This document shows, one piece after another, positions 35,160 through 45,986 of a DNA stretch of 63,476 bases (the first letter of the stretch is position 1; each line of letters opens with the position of its first letter). The stretch is taken from assembly GCF_900108315.1 (NCBI RefSeq), contig NZ_FNVB01000017.1, positions 1 to 63,476 on the forward strand, in the 5' to 3' direction. The notes below the pieces were generated by a model. That model did no database searches, was not told where the DNA came from, and was given only the letters and a program-made list of their open reading frames with translations. The stretch comes from Saccharopolyspora kobensis (GTDB taxonomy: Bacteria; Actinomycetota; Actinomycetes; Mycobacteriales; Pseudonocardiaceae). Both the position numbers and the translations under genes were made by a program.

Positions 35160-37361
35160 GTGTCGTCGATAACGCTGACCGCTCGGGTTTCTCCCTCCGC
35201 CAAAGACGCTCGGCGCGGGGTGGTGCGGTTGCACCCCGAAGTGCTCGATGCGCTGGGGCTGCGGCCGTGGAACGCCGTGCAGCTCACCGGGGCGCGGGTG
35301 ACCGTGGCGCTCGCCGCCGCTGCCGAGGCCGGCAGCCCCACCGGCGTGGTGCTGCTCGACGACGTCGCGCTGATGAACCTCGGGCTGGCCGAAGGAGCCG
35401 AGGTCGGCATCGCTCCGGTGCAGGTCAGCGCGGCCCAGCGGGTGGTCATCGCCGGTTCGCGGATCGCGCGGGCCACCGTCGCTCCCGAGACGCTGCGGCT
35501 GGCGCTGACCGGCAAGGTCTTCGGCACCGGCGACTCGGTCTCGCTGCTGCCGCAGGACGTGGCGCCCACGACCACCGGCAACGCCGTCGAGGTGCGCCGC
35601 AAGCTGTCCACCGCCATCGGCGTGACCTGGACCAACGAGCTGATCACCATCGCGGCCACCGAACCGGCGGGCGCGGTCGCCGTGCGTCCGTCCACAGTGG
35701 TCGAATGGCGGGACGGCGGCAGCCCGGAGCCCGCCGCCGCACCGGTCGCAGCGCCACCGGCACCGGTGGAGCAACCGAGCGAGCCGGTGGTCCCGGTCGC
35801 CGACCTGGTCGGTTCTCGCGACACCGCCAAGCGGCTCGGCGAGTGGCTGCGCCTGGCCTTCGACCAGCCGGACCTGCTGCGCCGACTCGGCGCCGAACCG
35901 CACCTGGGCGTGCTGCTCAGCGGGCCGTCCGGGGTCGGCAAGGCGACGCTGGCCCGCGCGGTCACCGCCGACATCGGCGCCGAGCTGGTCGAGCTGTCCG
36001 CGCCGAGCGTCGCGGCGCTCGAACCGGGTGCCGCCGCGAAGAGGCTGCAAGACGCGATCAACCGCGCCACCAGCGCCCAGGGCAACCGCGTGCTGCTGCT
36101 GACCGACGTGGAGAGCCTGCTGCCGGGCACCGAGCCGCCGCCGCTGGCCACCGTGGCGCTGGACGCGATCCGCGCCGCGATCGGCTCCGACCGGCTCGCC
36201 GTGGTCGTCACCAGCTCCCAGCCGCAGTCCATCGACCCCCGGCTGCGCGAACCGGGTCTGGTCGACCGGGAGCTCACGCTCGGCCTCCCGGACGACACCA
36301 CCCGCACCGACCTGCTGCGGGTGCTGCTGCGCAACGCGCCGCTGGCCGACGACGTGCAGCTGTCCGAGATCGCCGAGCGCGCCCCGGGATTCGTCGTCGC
36401 CGACCTCGTCGCGCTGTGCCGGGAGGCCGCCGTCGGAGCCGCCCTGCGGCACCAGGACGACACCGCCGATCCGCGCATCCGCCAGCAGGACCTGGTCGAC
36501 GCGCTGGCCTCGGTGCGGCCGATCTCGATGTCCACATCGGACAACCTGCAGACCGGCGGGCTGACGCTGGACGACGTCGGCGACATGACCGAGGTGAAGC
36601 AGTCGCTCACCGAGACGGTGCTCTGGCCGCTGCAGTACCCGGACTCGTTCACCCGGCTCGGCGTGGAGCCGCCGCGCGGCGTGCTGCTGTACGGGCCGCC
36701 GGGCTGCGGCAAGACGTTCCTGGTCCGCGCGCTGGCGGGCAGCGGACGGCTGAACGTGCTGGCCGTCAAGGGCGCGGAGCTGATGGACAAGTGGGTCGGC
36801 GAGTCCGAACGCGCCGTCCGCGAGCTGTTCCTGCGCGCCGCCAACGCCGCTCCGGCACTGGTGTTCCTCGACGAGGTGGACGCGCTGGCGCCCCGCCGCG
36901 GCCAGTCCTCGGACTCCGGCGTGGCCGACCGCGTGGTGGCCGCGCTGCTGACCGAGCTCGACGGCGTGGAGCCGATGCGCGACGTGGTGGTGCTCGGCGC
37001 GACGAACCGCCCGGAGCTGGTCGACCCGGCCCTGCTGCGCCCCGGCCGCCTGGAGCGCCTGGTCTACGTGCCGCCGCCGGACGCGGAAGCGCGCGAGGCG
37101 ATCCTGCGAGCCGCGGCGAAGAACACCCCGCTGGCGTCCGATGTGGACATCCCGGCCCTGGCGGCCGACCTGGACGGCTACTCGGCGGCCGACTGCGCAG
37201 CCCTGATCCGGGAAGCGGCCCTCACGGCGATGCGCGAATCCCTCTCCGCGGCCGAGGTCTCGGCGACCCACCTCACCGCGGCCCGCCGAGCGGTCCGCCC
37301 CTCCCTGGACCCGGCCCAACTCGCGTCCCTGGAGTCCTACGCCCACTCCCACCGCCCCTGA
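35160..37361 (+). CDS. Cdc48/p97-like AAA ATPase with degenerate first ring
   Basis: 733 residues: an N domain of double-psi/Cdc48 type (1-~185), a linker, then two AAA modules. D1 (~220-450) has GPSGVGKAT where Walker A needs K-S/T, and LLLTDVESL where Walker B needs DE, so ATP binding and hydrolysis there are doubtful. D2 (~470-720) is canonical: GPPGCGKT, FLDEVDALAPRRG, sensor 1 GATNRPE and arginine fingers in RPGRLER. It is the counterpart of M. tuberculosis Rv0435c by position next to pssA-psd. GTG start. A hairpin terminator follows. Confidence 0.92.
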   Translation: MSSITLTARVSPSAKDARRGVVRLHPEVLDALGLRPWNAVQLTGARVTVALAAAAEAGSPTGVVLLDDVALMNLGLAEGAEVGIAPVQVSAAQRVVIAGSRIARATVAPETLRLALTGKVFGTGDSVSLLPQDVAPTTTGNAVEVRRKLSTAIGVTWTNELITIAATEPAGAVAVRPSTVVEWRDGGSPEPAAAPVAAPPAPVEQPSEPVVPVADLVGSRDTAKRLGEWLRLAFDQPDLLRRLGAEPHLGVLLSGPSGVGKATLARAVTADIGAELVELSAPSVAALEPGAAAKRLQDAINRATSAQGNRVLLLTDVESLLPGTEPPPLATVALDAIRAAIGSDRLAVVVTSSQPQSIDPRLREPGLVDRELTLGLPDDTTRTDLLRVLLRNAPLADDVQLSEIAERAPGFVVADLVALCREAAVGAALRHQDDTADPRIRQQDLVDALASVRPISMSTSDNLQTGGLTLDDVGDMTEVKQSLTETVLWPLQYPDSFTRLGVEPPRGVLLYGPPGCGKTFLVRALAGSGRLNVLAVKGAELMDKWVGESERAVRELFLRAANAAPALVFLDEVDALAPRRGQSSDSGVADRVVAALLTELDGVEPMRDVVVLGATNRPELVDPALLRPGRLERLVYVPPPDAEAREAILRAAAKNTPLASDVDIPALAADLDGYSAADCAALIREAALTAMRESLSAAEVSATHLTAARRAVRPSLDPAQLASLESYAHSHRP

Positions 37362-37368
37362 CCGTCAC

Positions 37369-37410
37369 CCGGGCCCGCGCCGATTTCGCACGAAATTGAC
37401 GCGGGCCCGG
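37369..37410. terminator. Hairpin between convergent ATPase and LytR_C genes
   Basis: CCGGGCCCGCG (37369-37379) and CGCGGGCCCGG (37400-37410) form a perfect 11-bp stem. The loop region contains ATTTCGCACGAAAT (37383-37396), itself an ATTTC-N4-GAAAT palindrome. It lies between converging stops (37361 and 37433), so it can serve both genes. Confidence 0.8.
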
Positions 37411-37432
37411 TGCCGTGGGCTGCCCGATCGGG

Positions 37433-38065
37433 TTACTTGGCGTCGACGGGGCCCTTGTAGTCGTTGGTGATGATGGCGATCAGGCCCGGGGTCGCGTCCT
37501 GGATGCCGTCGAAGCGCGGTTCGACGCGGGCGCCGAAGCGGGCCGCGAGCTGCTTGGCCTGGGCCTCCTCCGGGGTGCCCGGGCGGAAGTAGACCGTCGT
37601 CGTCGGGATGAGGCCCGCCGAGTAGTTGCCCACCTCCGGCACGTCGTAGCCGTTGCGGCGGAAGTCCTCCGCGGCGCGGTGCGCAAGCCCGCTGATCGTG
37701 CTGTTGTTGTAGACCCGCACCACGACCACCTCGGCCTGCTGGCCGGAACCGCCGGGCGAGTCGGGTCGCTGCTGCGGCGGCGGCACCTGCTGGCTGCTCT
37801 GGTCCTCCGGGGAGGGCAGCGGCGCGGGCGGGTTCTCGGGCTGCTGGGCCGGCTCGGTGGCGGGCGGCGGCGGGGGCTGCTGCACCAGCGACGACTTCGC
37901 CGGGTAGTTCCCCGGTTCGGGGGGCAGCGGTTGGGCGGAGTTCGGCGCGTCGCCGCCGGAGACCAGCGTGGCGATGCCGATGGCGCCCGCGATCACACCG
38001 GCCCCGATCAGCCCGAAGCCGATGAGCTTGGCCTTGGCGGGTCCGGCGGATTCCCCTGAAGTCAT
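37433..38065 (-). CDS. LytR_C-domain membrane protein
   Basis: 210 residues: a short cytosolic head, one membrane helix (~13-36, LIGFGLIGAGVIAGAIGIATLV), a long Pro/Gln/Ser linker (~40-110) and a C-terminal LytR_C domain (EVVVVRVYNNSTISGLAHRAAEDFRRNGYDV ... TTVYFRPG...). It corresponds by position to M. tuberculosis Rv0431. LytR_C domains occur in cell-envelope proteins. The ATG overlaps the stop of the DUF3263 gene by one base (TGATG-type), so the two are co-translated. Confidence 0.87.
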   Translation of the reverse strand: MTSGESAGPAKAKLIGFGLIGAGVIAGAIGIATLVSGGDAPNSAQPLPPEPGNYPAKSSLVQQPPPPPATEPAQQPENPPAPLPSPEDQSSQQVPPPQQRPDSPGGSGQQAEVVVVRVYNNSTISGLAHRAAEDFRRNGYDVPEVGNYSAGLIPTTTVYFRPGTPEEAQAKQLAARFGARVEPRFDGIQDATPGLIAIITNDYKGPVDAK

Positions 38066-38505
38066 CAGTGCAACTCGATTCCCAGTCGTTGAGCGGCCCG
38101 TTCGCGCTGCCGCGCCGCCCGTGCCTTGCGCAGCCGTTTGATCAGCATAGGGTCAGCCCGAAAAGCCGCAGGACTGTCCAGCAGCGCGTTCAGCACCTGG
38201 TAGTAGCGCGACGGAGACATGTCGAACAGCTCCCGGATCGCCTGCTCCTTCGCACCCGAGCGCTTCCACCACTGCGACTCGAACGCCAGCACACCGCGCT
38301 CCCGGTTCGTGAGCTCGCCGGACGGCTCCGGCACCGGCTCCGGCACCGGCTCCGGTGCGGGCGCCGGCTCCGCCACCGGCTCGGCCACCGGCTCGACAGC
38401 CCGCAACCGCCGCCCCTCCGGCGTTGCGCGCTGATCCTGCCCGCGCGCCAGCTGCTCGCACTGGCGAGCGATCTCCTGCGCGGTCAGCATTTGGGCGGCG
38501 TCCAT
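38065..38505 (-). CDS. DUF3263 family protein
   Basis: 146 residues. The C-terminal ~85 residues form DUF3263: LTNRERGVLAFESQWWKRSGAKEQAIRELFDMSPSRYYQVLN, which looks like a helix-turn-helix fold. The N-terminal region carries a Glu/Pro/Ala repeat (EPVAEPVAEPAPAPEPVPEP), longer than in mycobacterial homologues. It is placed as Rv0430 is in M. tuberculosis, beside the LytR_C gene and divergent from def. Function unknown; DNA binding is inferred only. Confidence 0.88.
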   Translation of the reverse strand: MDAAQMLTAQEIARQCEQLARGQDQRATPEGRRLRAVEPVAEPVAEPAPAPEPVPEPVPEPSGELTNRERGVLAFESQWWKRSGAKEQAIRELFDMSPSRYYQVLNALLDSPAAFRADPMLIKRLRKARAARQRERAAQRLGIELH

Positions 38506-38679
38506 CCGACTCCTCGCCTCGCGATCCGGGCCTGCGGCGCGTTCGCGGAATCACACGGCTGTGATTCCCCCCTTGATTACACCATGCCCACCGATCACGG
38601 GTGCGCGGATCACACCGCTGGGCTACTGGAAAAGAGCACCCCGGGACCGGTGGACGGCGTTACCGATAAAGTCGCGGCC

Positions 38680-39261
38680 ATGGCTGTTCACCCGATCTGC
38701 GTCTTCGGCGACCCGGTGCTGCACAACCCCACGCGCCCGGTGGAGCACTTCGACGACGAACTGCGCACCCTCGTCGAGGACATGTTCGAGACGATGGCCG
38801 CGGCGAACGGCGTCGGGCTGGCGGCCAACCAGATCGGTGTGAACCTGCGGCTGTTCGTCTACGACTGCCCCGACGACGAGGGCGTCCAGCACCGCGGCGT
38901 GGTGGTGAACCCGCAGCTGACGACTTCGGAGATCCCGGAGGGGATGCCGGACCCGGACGAGGACTGGGAGGGCTGCCTGTCGGTGCCCGGCGAGTCCTAC
39001 CCGACCGGCCGGGCGAGCTGGGCGAAGGTCACCGGGTCCGATGTGGACGGAAAGCCGATCGAGGTGGAGGGCACCGGGTTCTTCGCGCGCTGCCTGCAGC
39101 ACGAGACCGACCACCTGGACGGCTACGTCTACCTGGACCGCCTGGTGGGCAGGCACAAGCGCGCCTCGAAGAAGATGATCAAGCGCAACGGCTGGGGCGT
39201 GCCGGGCCTGACCTGGGACCCGGCCGAGCACGGAGACCCCTTCGCCGACGACGAGGACTGA
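38680..39261 (+). CDS. def: Peptide deformylase
   Basis: 193 residues. It removes the formyl group from nascent proteins. The three motifs are intact: GVGLAANQIG, EGCLSVPGE and QHETDHLDG (metal-binding Cys and two His with catalytic Glu). ATG 38680 gives the start MAVHPICVFGDPVLH typical of actinobacterial Def; an in-frame ATG at 38584 is further upstream without better support. It is divergent from the DUF3263/LytR_C pair. Confidence 0.95.
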   Translation: MAVHPICVFGDPVLHNPTRPVEHFDDELRTLVEDMFETMAAANGVGLAANQIGVNLRLFVYDCPDDEGVQHRGVVVNPQLTTSEIPEGMPDPDEDWEGCLSVPGESYPTGRASWAKVTGSDVDGKPIEVEGTGFFARCLQHETDHLDGYVYLDRLVGRHKRASKKMIKRNGWGVPGLTWDPAEHGDPFADDED

Positions 39262-39935
39262 TCAGAAGTCCGCTGTGCCCAAGGGCTGGCGCCGAACAGG
39301 AGTCCTCGGTGGCCAAGGCAGTGGCGCCGAACAGAAGCCCATGGTGACCCAGAGAACGGCGCCGAACCTCACGCGATTTCGATTGAAATTGGCTGCGTCC
39401 CCAACCGCAGGGTTCGTCGAGAACGTCGCCGATTTCGGTTGAAATCGCTGCACCACGCAAAGCGACCGCCTACCGCAGTGAACCCGACCCGGCCCCGAAC
39501 CCGACGACACCCATCGATGACGAGGTATCCCCGGTATCACCACTGAGCCTTCGGCGGTGATACCGGTCGAACCCTGCGAGACGCAGTGCGGCGGCGTACG
39601 GGGATACGTCGGGTTCAAAGCGGCACGTGGTCACCTTGAGGTGTGCAGCGATTTCAATCGAAATTGCCGACGCCCCGAGGAAACCTGCAGTGCGCAGTCA
39701 GGCAATTTCAATGGAAATCGCGTGAGGTCCACCGCCCCTCGCCAGGTGTCCCGATCGGGTTGTGGTCGCACACGCCCCACCGTCACCACCGTTCGCGGTC
39801 ACTACGTGCGCGCAAGGTGATCTGTTCCGATGGCCCGCATTCCCCCTGTTCAGGGCACCGTGCTCGGGCATCGGGGTGAACGGGGGTTGGCAGTCCGCAG
39901 GGGTGCGGCTAGCCTCGGGCAGCGACAAACGAACA
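39262..39935. other. Gap with four dispersed ATTTC-N4-GAAAT palindromes
   Basis: About 675 bases without a gene. Single palindromes lie at 39376-39389 (centre GATT), 39432-39445 (GGTT), 39651-39664 (AATC) and 39705-39718 (AATG). They are not in 24-bp pairs but are spaced 56 and 54 bp within two couples. A short direct repeat (GGCGCCGAAC-type) recurs around 39290-39365. The thiC promoter must lie near the right end. Confidence 0.6.
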
Positions 39936-39936
39936 C

Positions 39937-40033
39937 CGCGGGAGCTCGCACCGAGAGCGGGCTGAGAGGGCGGCTGGAGAATTCCGGGGCCGCCGACCGC
40001 ATGAACCTGACCGGGTAATGCCGGCGTAGGGAG
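39937..40033 (+). ncRNA. TPP riboswitch upstream of thiC
   Basis: Contains the conserved CGGGCTGAGAGGG element (~39957-39970) and the GCATGAACCTGACCGGG...GCCGGCGTAGGGAG element (~39999-40033), the two signature strands of the thiamine pyrophosphate aptamer. The final TAGGGAG is also the thiC ribosome binding site, so control is probably at translation initiation. Confidence 0.95.
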
Positions 40034-40037
40034 TGGA

Positions 40038-41687
<1,650 letters not shown>

Positions 41688-41694
41688 CGATCCG

Positions 41695-41798
41695 CAATTT
41701 CAATGGAATTTGCACACCTCTCCGGCGTGTCGTAACGCAACACGCCGGAGGGTGCGCAATTTCAATGGAAATCACACCTACAATTTCCATTGAAATTG
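41695..41798. repeat. Composite palindromic repeat between thiC and thiD
   Basis: A damaged single site ATTTCAATGGAATT (41697-41710), then the GC hairpin CTCCGGCGTGT (41720-41730) / ACACGCCGGAG (41740-41750), then an intact pair ATTTCAATGGAAAT (41759-41772) and ATTTCCATTGAAAT (41783-41796) at 24-bp spacing. The left pair seems to have lost its second member. Confidence 0.9.
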
Positions 41799-41850
41799 CG
41801 CGCCGGGGGCGGCGCGCACCCGGGAAGGCAGGCAGGAGCGGGGCCGTAGC

Positions 41851-42726
41851 ATGGAGTGGATGCACGAGATCTCGGCGGAGCACGAAGCACGGCCCGCGCA
41901 CGACACCGCCCCACCCACCGCGCTGACCATCGCCGGTTCGGACTCCGGGGGCAGTGCCGGGATGCACGCGGACCTGCGCGCCTTCTTCGCCTGCGGGGTG
42001 CACGGGATGACCGCGGTCACCGCGGTGACCGTGCAGAACACCGTCGGCGTCACCGGGCTGGTGGAGATCCCGCCGGAGACCGTGGCCGCGCAGGTCGACG
42101 CGGTGGCCTCCGACATCGGCGTGGACGCCGCCAAGACCGGGGTGCTCGCCTCCGCGGCGACCATCGAGGCGGTGCTGGAGGTCTGCGACGCCCACGGCAT
42201 CGGCCGCGGCGGGCGCACGCCGTTCGTGGTGGACCCGGTCGCCGCCTCCCGCAGCGGTGAACCGCTGCTCCGGACGGACGCCCTCGACGCGCTGCGCAAC
42301 GAGGCCTTCCCGCGCGCTTCCCTGGTGACGCCCAACCTCGACGAGGTGCGGCTGCTGACCGGCATCGACGCGCGCACCCGCGGCGACCTGCTGGACGCCG
42401 CCAAGGCGATCTACGACTTCGGCCCGGAGTGGGTGCTGATCAAGAGCGGTCACCTGCCCGACGACCCGGAGTGCATCGACCTGCTCTTCGACGGCTCCGA
42501 GGCCATCCCGCTGGCCGGGCCGCGCTACGCCACGGTGCACACGCACGGCGCCGGCGACGTCTTCGCCTCCGCGATCACGGCGGCGCTCGCCAAGGGCGCG
42601 TCGATGCCGGACGCGGTGCGCAGCGGCAAGCGGTTCGTCACGCGCAGCGTCTCGCACGCCTACCCGCTCGGGGCCGGGGTCGGGCCGGTGTCGACCTTCT
42701 GGCGCGTCAGCCCGCGCTCGTTCTGA
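41851..42726 (+). CDS. thiD: Hydroxymethylpyrimidine/phosphomethylpyrimidine kinase
   Basis: 291 residues, ribokinase fold. It phosphorylates HMP-P from ThiC. Marks: ALTIAGSDSGGSAGMHADL, VTVQNTVGV, FVVDPVAASRSGEPLL, TPNLDEVRLLTG and the anion hole/catalytic HTHGAGDVF. ATG 41851 or 41860 both fit; the first ~24 residues are unconserved. It is likely in the thiC transcript despite the repeat in the 163-base gap. Confidence 0.94.
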   Translation: MEWMHEISAEHEARPAHDTAPPTALTIAGSDSGGSAGMHADLRAFFACGVHGMTAVTAVTVQNTVGVTGLVEIPPETVAAQVDAVASDIGVDAAKTGVLASAATIEAVLEVCDAHGIGRGGRTPFVVDPVAASRSGEPLLRTDALDALRNEAFPRASLVTPNLDEVRLLTGIDARTRGDLLDAAKAIYDFGPEWVLIKSGHLPDDPECIDLLFDGSEAIPLAGPRYATVHTHGAGDVFASAITAALAKGASMPDAVRSGKRFVTRSVSHAYPLGAGVGPVSTFWRVSPRSF

Positions 42727-42872
42727 CCTCCGAGCCCCTAATAGAGTGATTTCCATCCCGGATCTGTAACCCGAATGGTGTGCCTCATCGACAAACTGGT
42801 CGAGATGCGCGTAATTCCCAGGACCGCACGCCTCTGCAGCGCGCGGTCCCTTGCGCGCTGCGCGAAACGACG

Positions 42873-44900
42873 ATGACAGGGGTTTTCGACAGCGTGGCTA
42901 AATCGGTCAGGACTGCTAAGTCGGCGTTGGCCGCCCGAGCCCGGCAGCTGCTCGCCACCGAGGCGGGCGCGCCGGACCCGAGGCAGCGCCAGTACGCCGT
43001 GCTGGTGCTCGTCGCAGTGGTCGCGGGGACCGCGGTGGGCTGGCTGTTCGACCTGCAGACCCCCGCTCTGCTGGCCGGGCTGACCGCGGTGCTCGCGCTG
43101 GTCGCCACCGGCGGCCAGTCGCTGCGCTCGGACCTGCGCCGGTTCGTCTGGTTCACCCCGGCACTGGTGCTGGTGATGACGATCGGGCCGCTGCTGGCGA
43201 ACATCCCGGTGCTGGCCGGCCTGGTGGTGGCGCTCGTCGTCTTCGGCTCCGGCATGCTGCCCGCGCTCGGCGAGCACTACCGGATCGGCGGGCAGACCTT
43301 CGCCGCGGCGACCCTGGTGTCCACCACGACCGGCATCGGCAGCGACCAGCCGGTGTGGATGCTGCTGGCCGCCTCCGCCTCCGGCGCGGCGTTCGCCCTG
43401 CTGCTGCGGGTGATCATCGGGCTGAGCGATCCCGGCCGCGCCACCCGCGTCGCCGTCGCGCGGACGCTGCTCGAACCCGGCCCCGGCGTGGTGGAGTCGG
43501 CTGCCGCTGCCTGGCGGGCGGACGGCTCCAGCACCTGGCTCGGCGAGGTGCTGGCCGGTGCCGCGCGCTTCCGCGCCGCGCGCGAGACGCTGCTCGCGCA
43601 GGCCCAGCAGAGCGATCGCATCGAGGCCGACCGGCTGCAGCGGATCGTGGCGGAAGCCGATCAGGTCGCTGCGGAGCTGGCCAGGGCCGTTCGCTCCCGC
43701 GCCTGCACCGGCCTGCCCTACGCAGCGCGGCGCGACCCGTCGGAAGCGGTGCTGTCCCGCGGCGGGCGGCAGGACCTGCCGGAGGCCGTGCGCGGCATCA
43801 ACCAGGGCCTCGACCGCATCCGGGCCACCGTGGTCCGCCGCGTCGAGACCCCGCTGCCGCCGCAGGCGCCCGGAGCGCGCCGGGAGCGGCTGATCGGCGC
43901 GGTGCGCGCGCACCTGTCGTTCCGGTCATCGCTGTTCCGGCACTCGATCCGCTGCACGCTCGCGGTCGCCTTCGGCATGGTCATCGTGCTGCTGCTGCGC
44001 GATCCTTCGGCGTCGAGCCTGCTGCTCGCGCTGTACGTGGTGCTGCAGCCCGCGGCGCGCGACAGCATGACCGGCGCGCTGGAGCGCACCGGCGGCGCGG
44101 TGCTGGGCGTGACCGCGCTGGCCATCCTGATCACCCTGCTGCCCGGTGCTTTCCTGCTGGTGCCGCTGGTGATCGGCGGCATGCTGCTGAGCATGCCGCG
44201 GTTGCGCAGCGAGTACCAGACGCTGCTGGGCTGCCTGATCGTGATCACCGTCGTGGACCAGGCGATGCGGCTGGACCGGCCGCTGGTGAACGTCGGGATC
44301 AGCTTCGCCGCGAACACCGCGGTCGGCGCGGCCATCGCGCTGATCGTCGGCTACGTCGCGTACCTGGTGCTGCCCAGCAGCATCCTGCCGGACGTCCGGG
44401 GCGCGGTGCGCTCGACGGTGTGGTCGGTGTCCGAGCTGCTGCGCAGCGTCCGGGCGGCAGGCCAGGGCGTCGACCTGCCCGCGGCGCTGCAGGCGGCGAA
44501 CGTGCTGGCGCTGCGGCGCACTCAGGACCTGCTGGGCATGCCAGCGCTGCTGGACGGCACGGGCGAGGAGACCGACGACGACCGCGCGACGCGCGACGCG
44601 GCGGTCGCGCTCGACGCCCTGCGCCAGGACGTCGCGACGCTGGCGTTCCGGCCGGAGGCCGAGCAGGCGGTGGCGGTCCCGGCGCTGCGCGCGGTGGACG
44701 ACCTGCTGGGCGGCAAGGCGACGGCGAAGATCCCCGACGTCCCGGAGGGCAGCGCTCCGGCGACGGAGCTGCTGGCCAGCTCGCTGCTGGAGAACGCCCT
44801 GCACGCCCGCCAGGCGATCGACCGCACCTTCGGCTACGACAACCCGTGGAAGAGCTACACGATCTCCTTCGTGCGCCCGGAGCGCCTCCACATCCGCTGA
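42873..44900 (+). CDS. FUSC-family membrane transporter
   Basis: 675 residues with two sets of membrane helices (about 45-185 and 360-500) separated by helical cytosolic regions, the two-repeat layout of the FUSC/aromatic acid exporter family. Segments such as LRSDLRRFVWFTPALVLVMTIG and LLALYVVLQPAARDSMTGALERTGGAVLG are typical. ATG 42873 starts the conserved part, although its ribosome binding site is weak; GTG 42780 is an in-frame alternative. Substrate unknown. It is convergent with thiG. Confidence 0.85.
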   Translation: MTGVFDSVAKSVRTAKSALAARARQLLATEAGAPDPRQRQYAVLVLVAVVAGTAVGWLFDLQTPALLAGLTAVLALVATGGQSLRSDLRRFVWFTPALVLVMTIGPLLANIPVLAGLVVALVVFGSGMLPALGEHYRIGGQTFAAATLVSTTTGIGSDQPVWMLLAASASGAAFALLLRVIIGLSDPGRATRVAVARTLLEPGPGVVESAAAAWRADGSSTWLGEVLAGAARFRAARETLLAQAQQSDRIEADRLQRIVAEADQVAAELARAVRSRACTGLPYAARRDPSEAVLSRGGRQDLPEAVRGINQGLDRIRATVVRRVETPLPPQAPGARRERLIGAVRAHLSFRSSLFRHSIRCTLAVAFGMVIVLLLRDPSASSLLLALYVVLQPAARDSMTGALERTGGAVLGVTALAILITLLPGAFLLVPLVIGGMLLSMPRLRSEYQTLLGCLIVITVVDQAMRLDRPLVNVGISFAANTAVGAAIALIVGYVAYLVLPSSILPDVRGAVRSTVWSVSELLRSVRAAGQGVDLPAALQAANVLALRRTQDLLGMPALLDGTGEETDDDRATRDAAVALDALRQDVATLAFRPEAEQAVAVPALRAVDDLLGGKATAKIPDVPEGSAPATELLASSLLENALHARQAIDRTFGYDNPWKSYTISFVRPERLHIR

Positions 44901-45017
44901 GTCCTCGACGACCGGCCGACCCCGGTCGAAAAGCCAACCCTGGCAGGACGACGGCGCGGCCTCCGCATGCCCCCGGCGTCTGCCTTCTCCGGCGCCCGCC
45001 TCCTCCGGCGCCCGCGC

Positions 45018-45193
45018 CCTCCGGCGTGTCGTGACCTGACACGCCGGAGGGGAGGCGTTTTCAATGGAAATCAGACGTGCGATTTCCATTGAAATTGCGC
45101 GGATCCCGACGCCCCGTCGGCGTGTCGGGTGCCGACACGCCGACGGGTGCGCAACTTCAATTGAAATCGAAGCGCTGATTTCCATTGAAATTG
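45018..45193. repeat. Composite palindromic repeat, two hairpins and two paired sites
   Basis: Order from left: GC hairpin CCTCCGGCGTGTC/GACACGCCGGAGG (45018-45050), pair TTTTCAATGGAAAT (45058-45071) + ATTTCCATTGAAAT (45082-45095), GC hairpin CCCGTCGGCGTGTCG/CGACACGCCGACGGG (45113-45147), pair ACTTCAATTGAAAT (45154-45167) + ATTTCCATTGAAAT (45178-45191). Both pairs have 24-bp spacing. It lies between the converging stops of the FUSC gene and thiG. The left ~115 bases of the gap (44901-45017) show nothing else. Confidence 0.92.
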
Positions 45194-45220
45194 CGGAGGA
45201 CTTGCCGGGGGGGCGCTGGA

Positions 45221-45985
45221 TCAGGCCATGGGGCGGCCCGGGCTGGAGGCTTCCGCCCAGAAGCGCTTGGGGATCCGGCCCGCCTGGGACGCCAGGCGCC
45301 CCGCTTCGACCGCGGAGCGCATCGCCGACGCCATGCGCTCCGGGTCCTGGGCCCTGGTCACCGCCGTGGCCAGGAGGACCGCCGAGCAGCCCAGCTCCAT
45401 CGCCAGCGCCGCGTCCGAGGCCGTGCCGATGCCCGCGTCGAGCACGATCGGCACCGAGGCGCGGGAGACGATCATCTCGATGTTGTGCGGGTTCCGGATG
45501 CCCAGCCCCGTTCCGATCGGCGAGCCCAGCGGCATCACCGCGGCGCAGCCGATCTCCTCCAGCTTCAGCGCCAGGACCGGGTCGTCGTTGGTGTAGGCCA
45601 GCACCACGAAACCCTGGTCGACCAGCTGTTCCGCGGCGTCCAGCAGTTCCACCGGGTCGGGCAGCAGGGTGTCGTCGTCGGCGACGACCTCCAGCTTGAC
45701 CCAGTTCGTCTCCAGCGCCTCGCGCGCCAGCTGCGCGGTCAGCACCGCCTCGGCCGCCGTCCGGCAGCCCGCCGTGTTCGGCAGCGCTTCGATGCCGAGC
45801 TTGCGCAGCAGGTCGAGCACGCCGGTGCCGCCACCGGCGTCCGCGCGGCGCATGGCTACGGTGGTCAGCTCGGTTCCGGACGCGATCAGCGCGCGCTCCA
45901 GGACCGCGAGGTTCGTCGCCCCTCCGGTCCCGGTGATCAGCCGCGAGCCGAACTCGCGACCGGCGATCAGCAACGGGTCGTCCAC
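45221..45985 (-). CDS. thiG: Thiazole synthase
   Basis: 254 residues. It condenses DXP, ThiS thiocarboxylate and dehydroglycine to the thiazole phosphate. Marks: SRLITGTGGATN, the Schiff-base lysine in WVKLEVV, NTAGCRTAAEAV, MPLGSPIGTGLGI and VLDAGIGTASDAALAMELGC. The GTG start lies one base beyond the thiS stop, and its ribosome binding site AGGAGG is inside the thiS 3' end. Confidence 0.96.
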   Translation of the reverse strand: MDDPLLIAGREFGSRLITGTGGATNLAVLERALIASGTELTTVAMRRADAGGGTGVLDLLRKLGIEALPNTAGCRTAAEAVLTAQLAREALETNWVKLEVVADDDTLLPDPVELLDAAEQLVDQGFVVLAYTNDDPVLALKLEEIGCAAVMPLGSPIGTGLGIRNPHNIEMIVSRASVPIVLDAGIGTASDAALAMELGCSAVLLATAVTRAQDPERMASAMRSAVEAGRLASQAGRIPKRFWAEASSPGRPMA

Positions 45986-45986
45986 G

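Noticed and set aside
34035..37352. Minus-strand open frame of 1105 codons opposite psd, pssA and the AAA ATPase
   Set aside because: It is antisense to three well-supported genes, has His/Arg/Gln-rich low-complexity sequence and no domain. GC-rich codon bias creates such frames.
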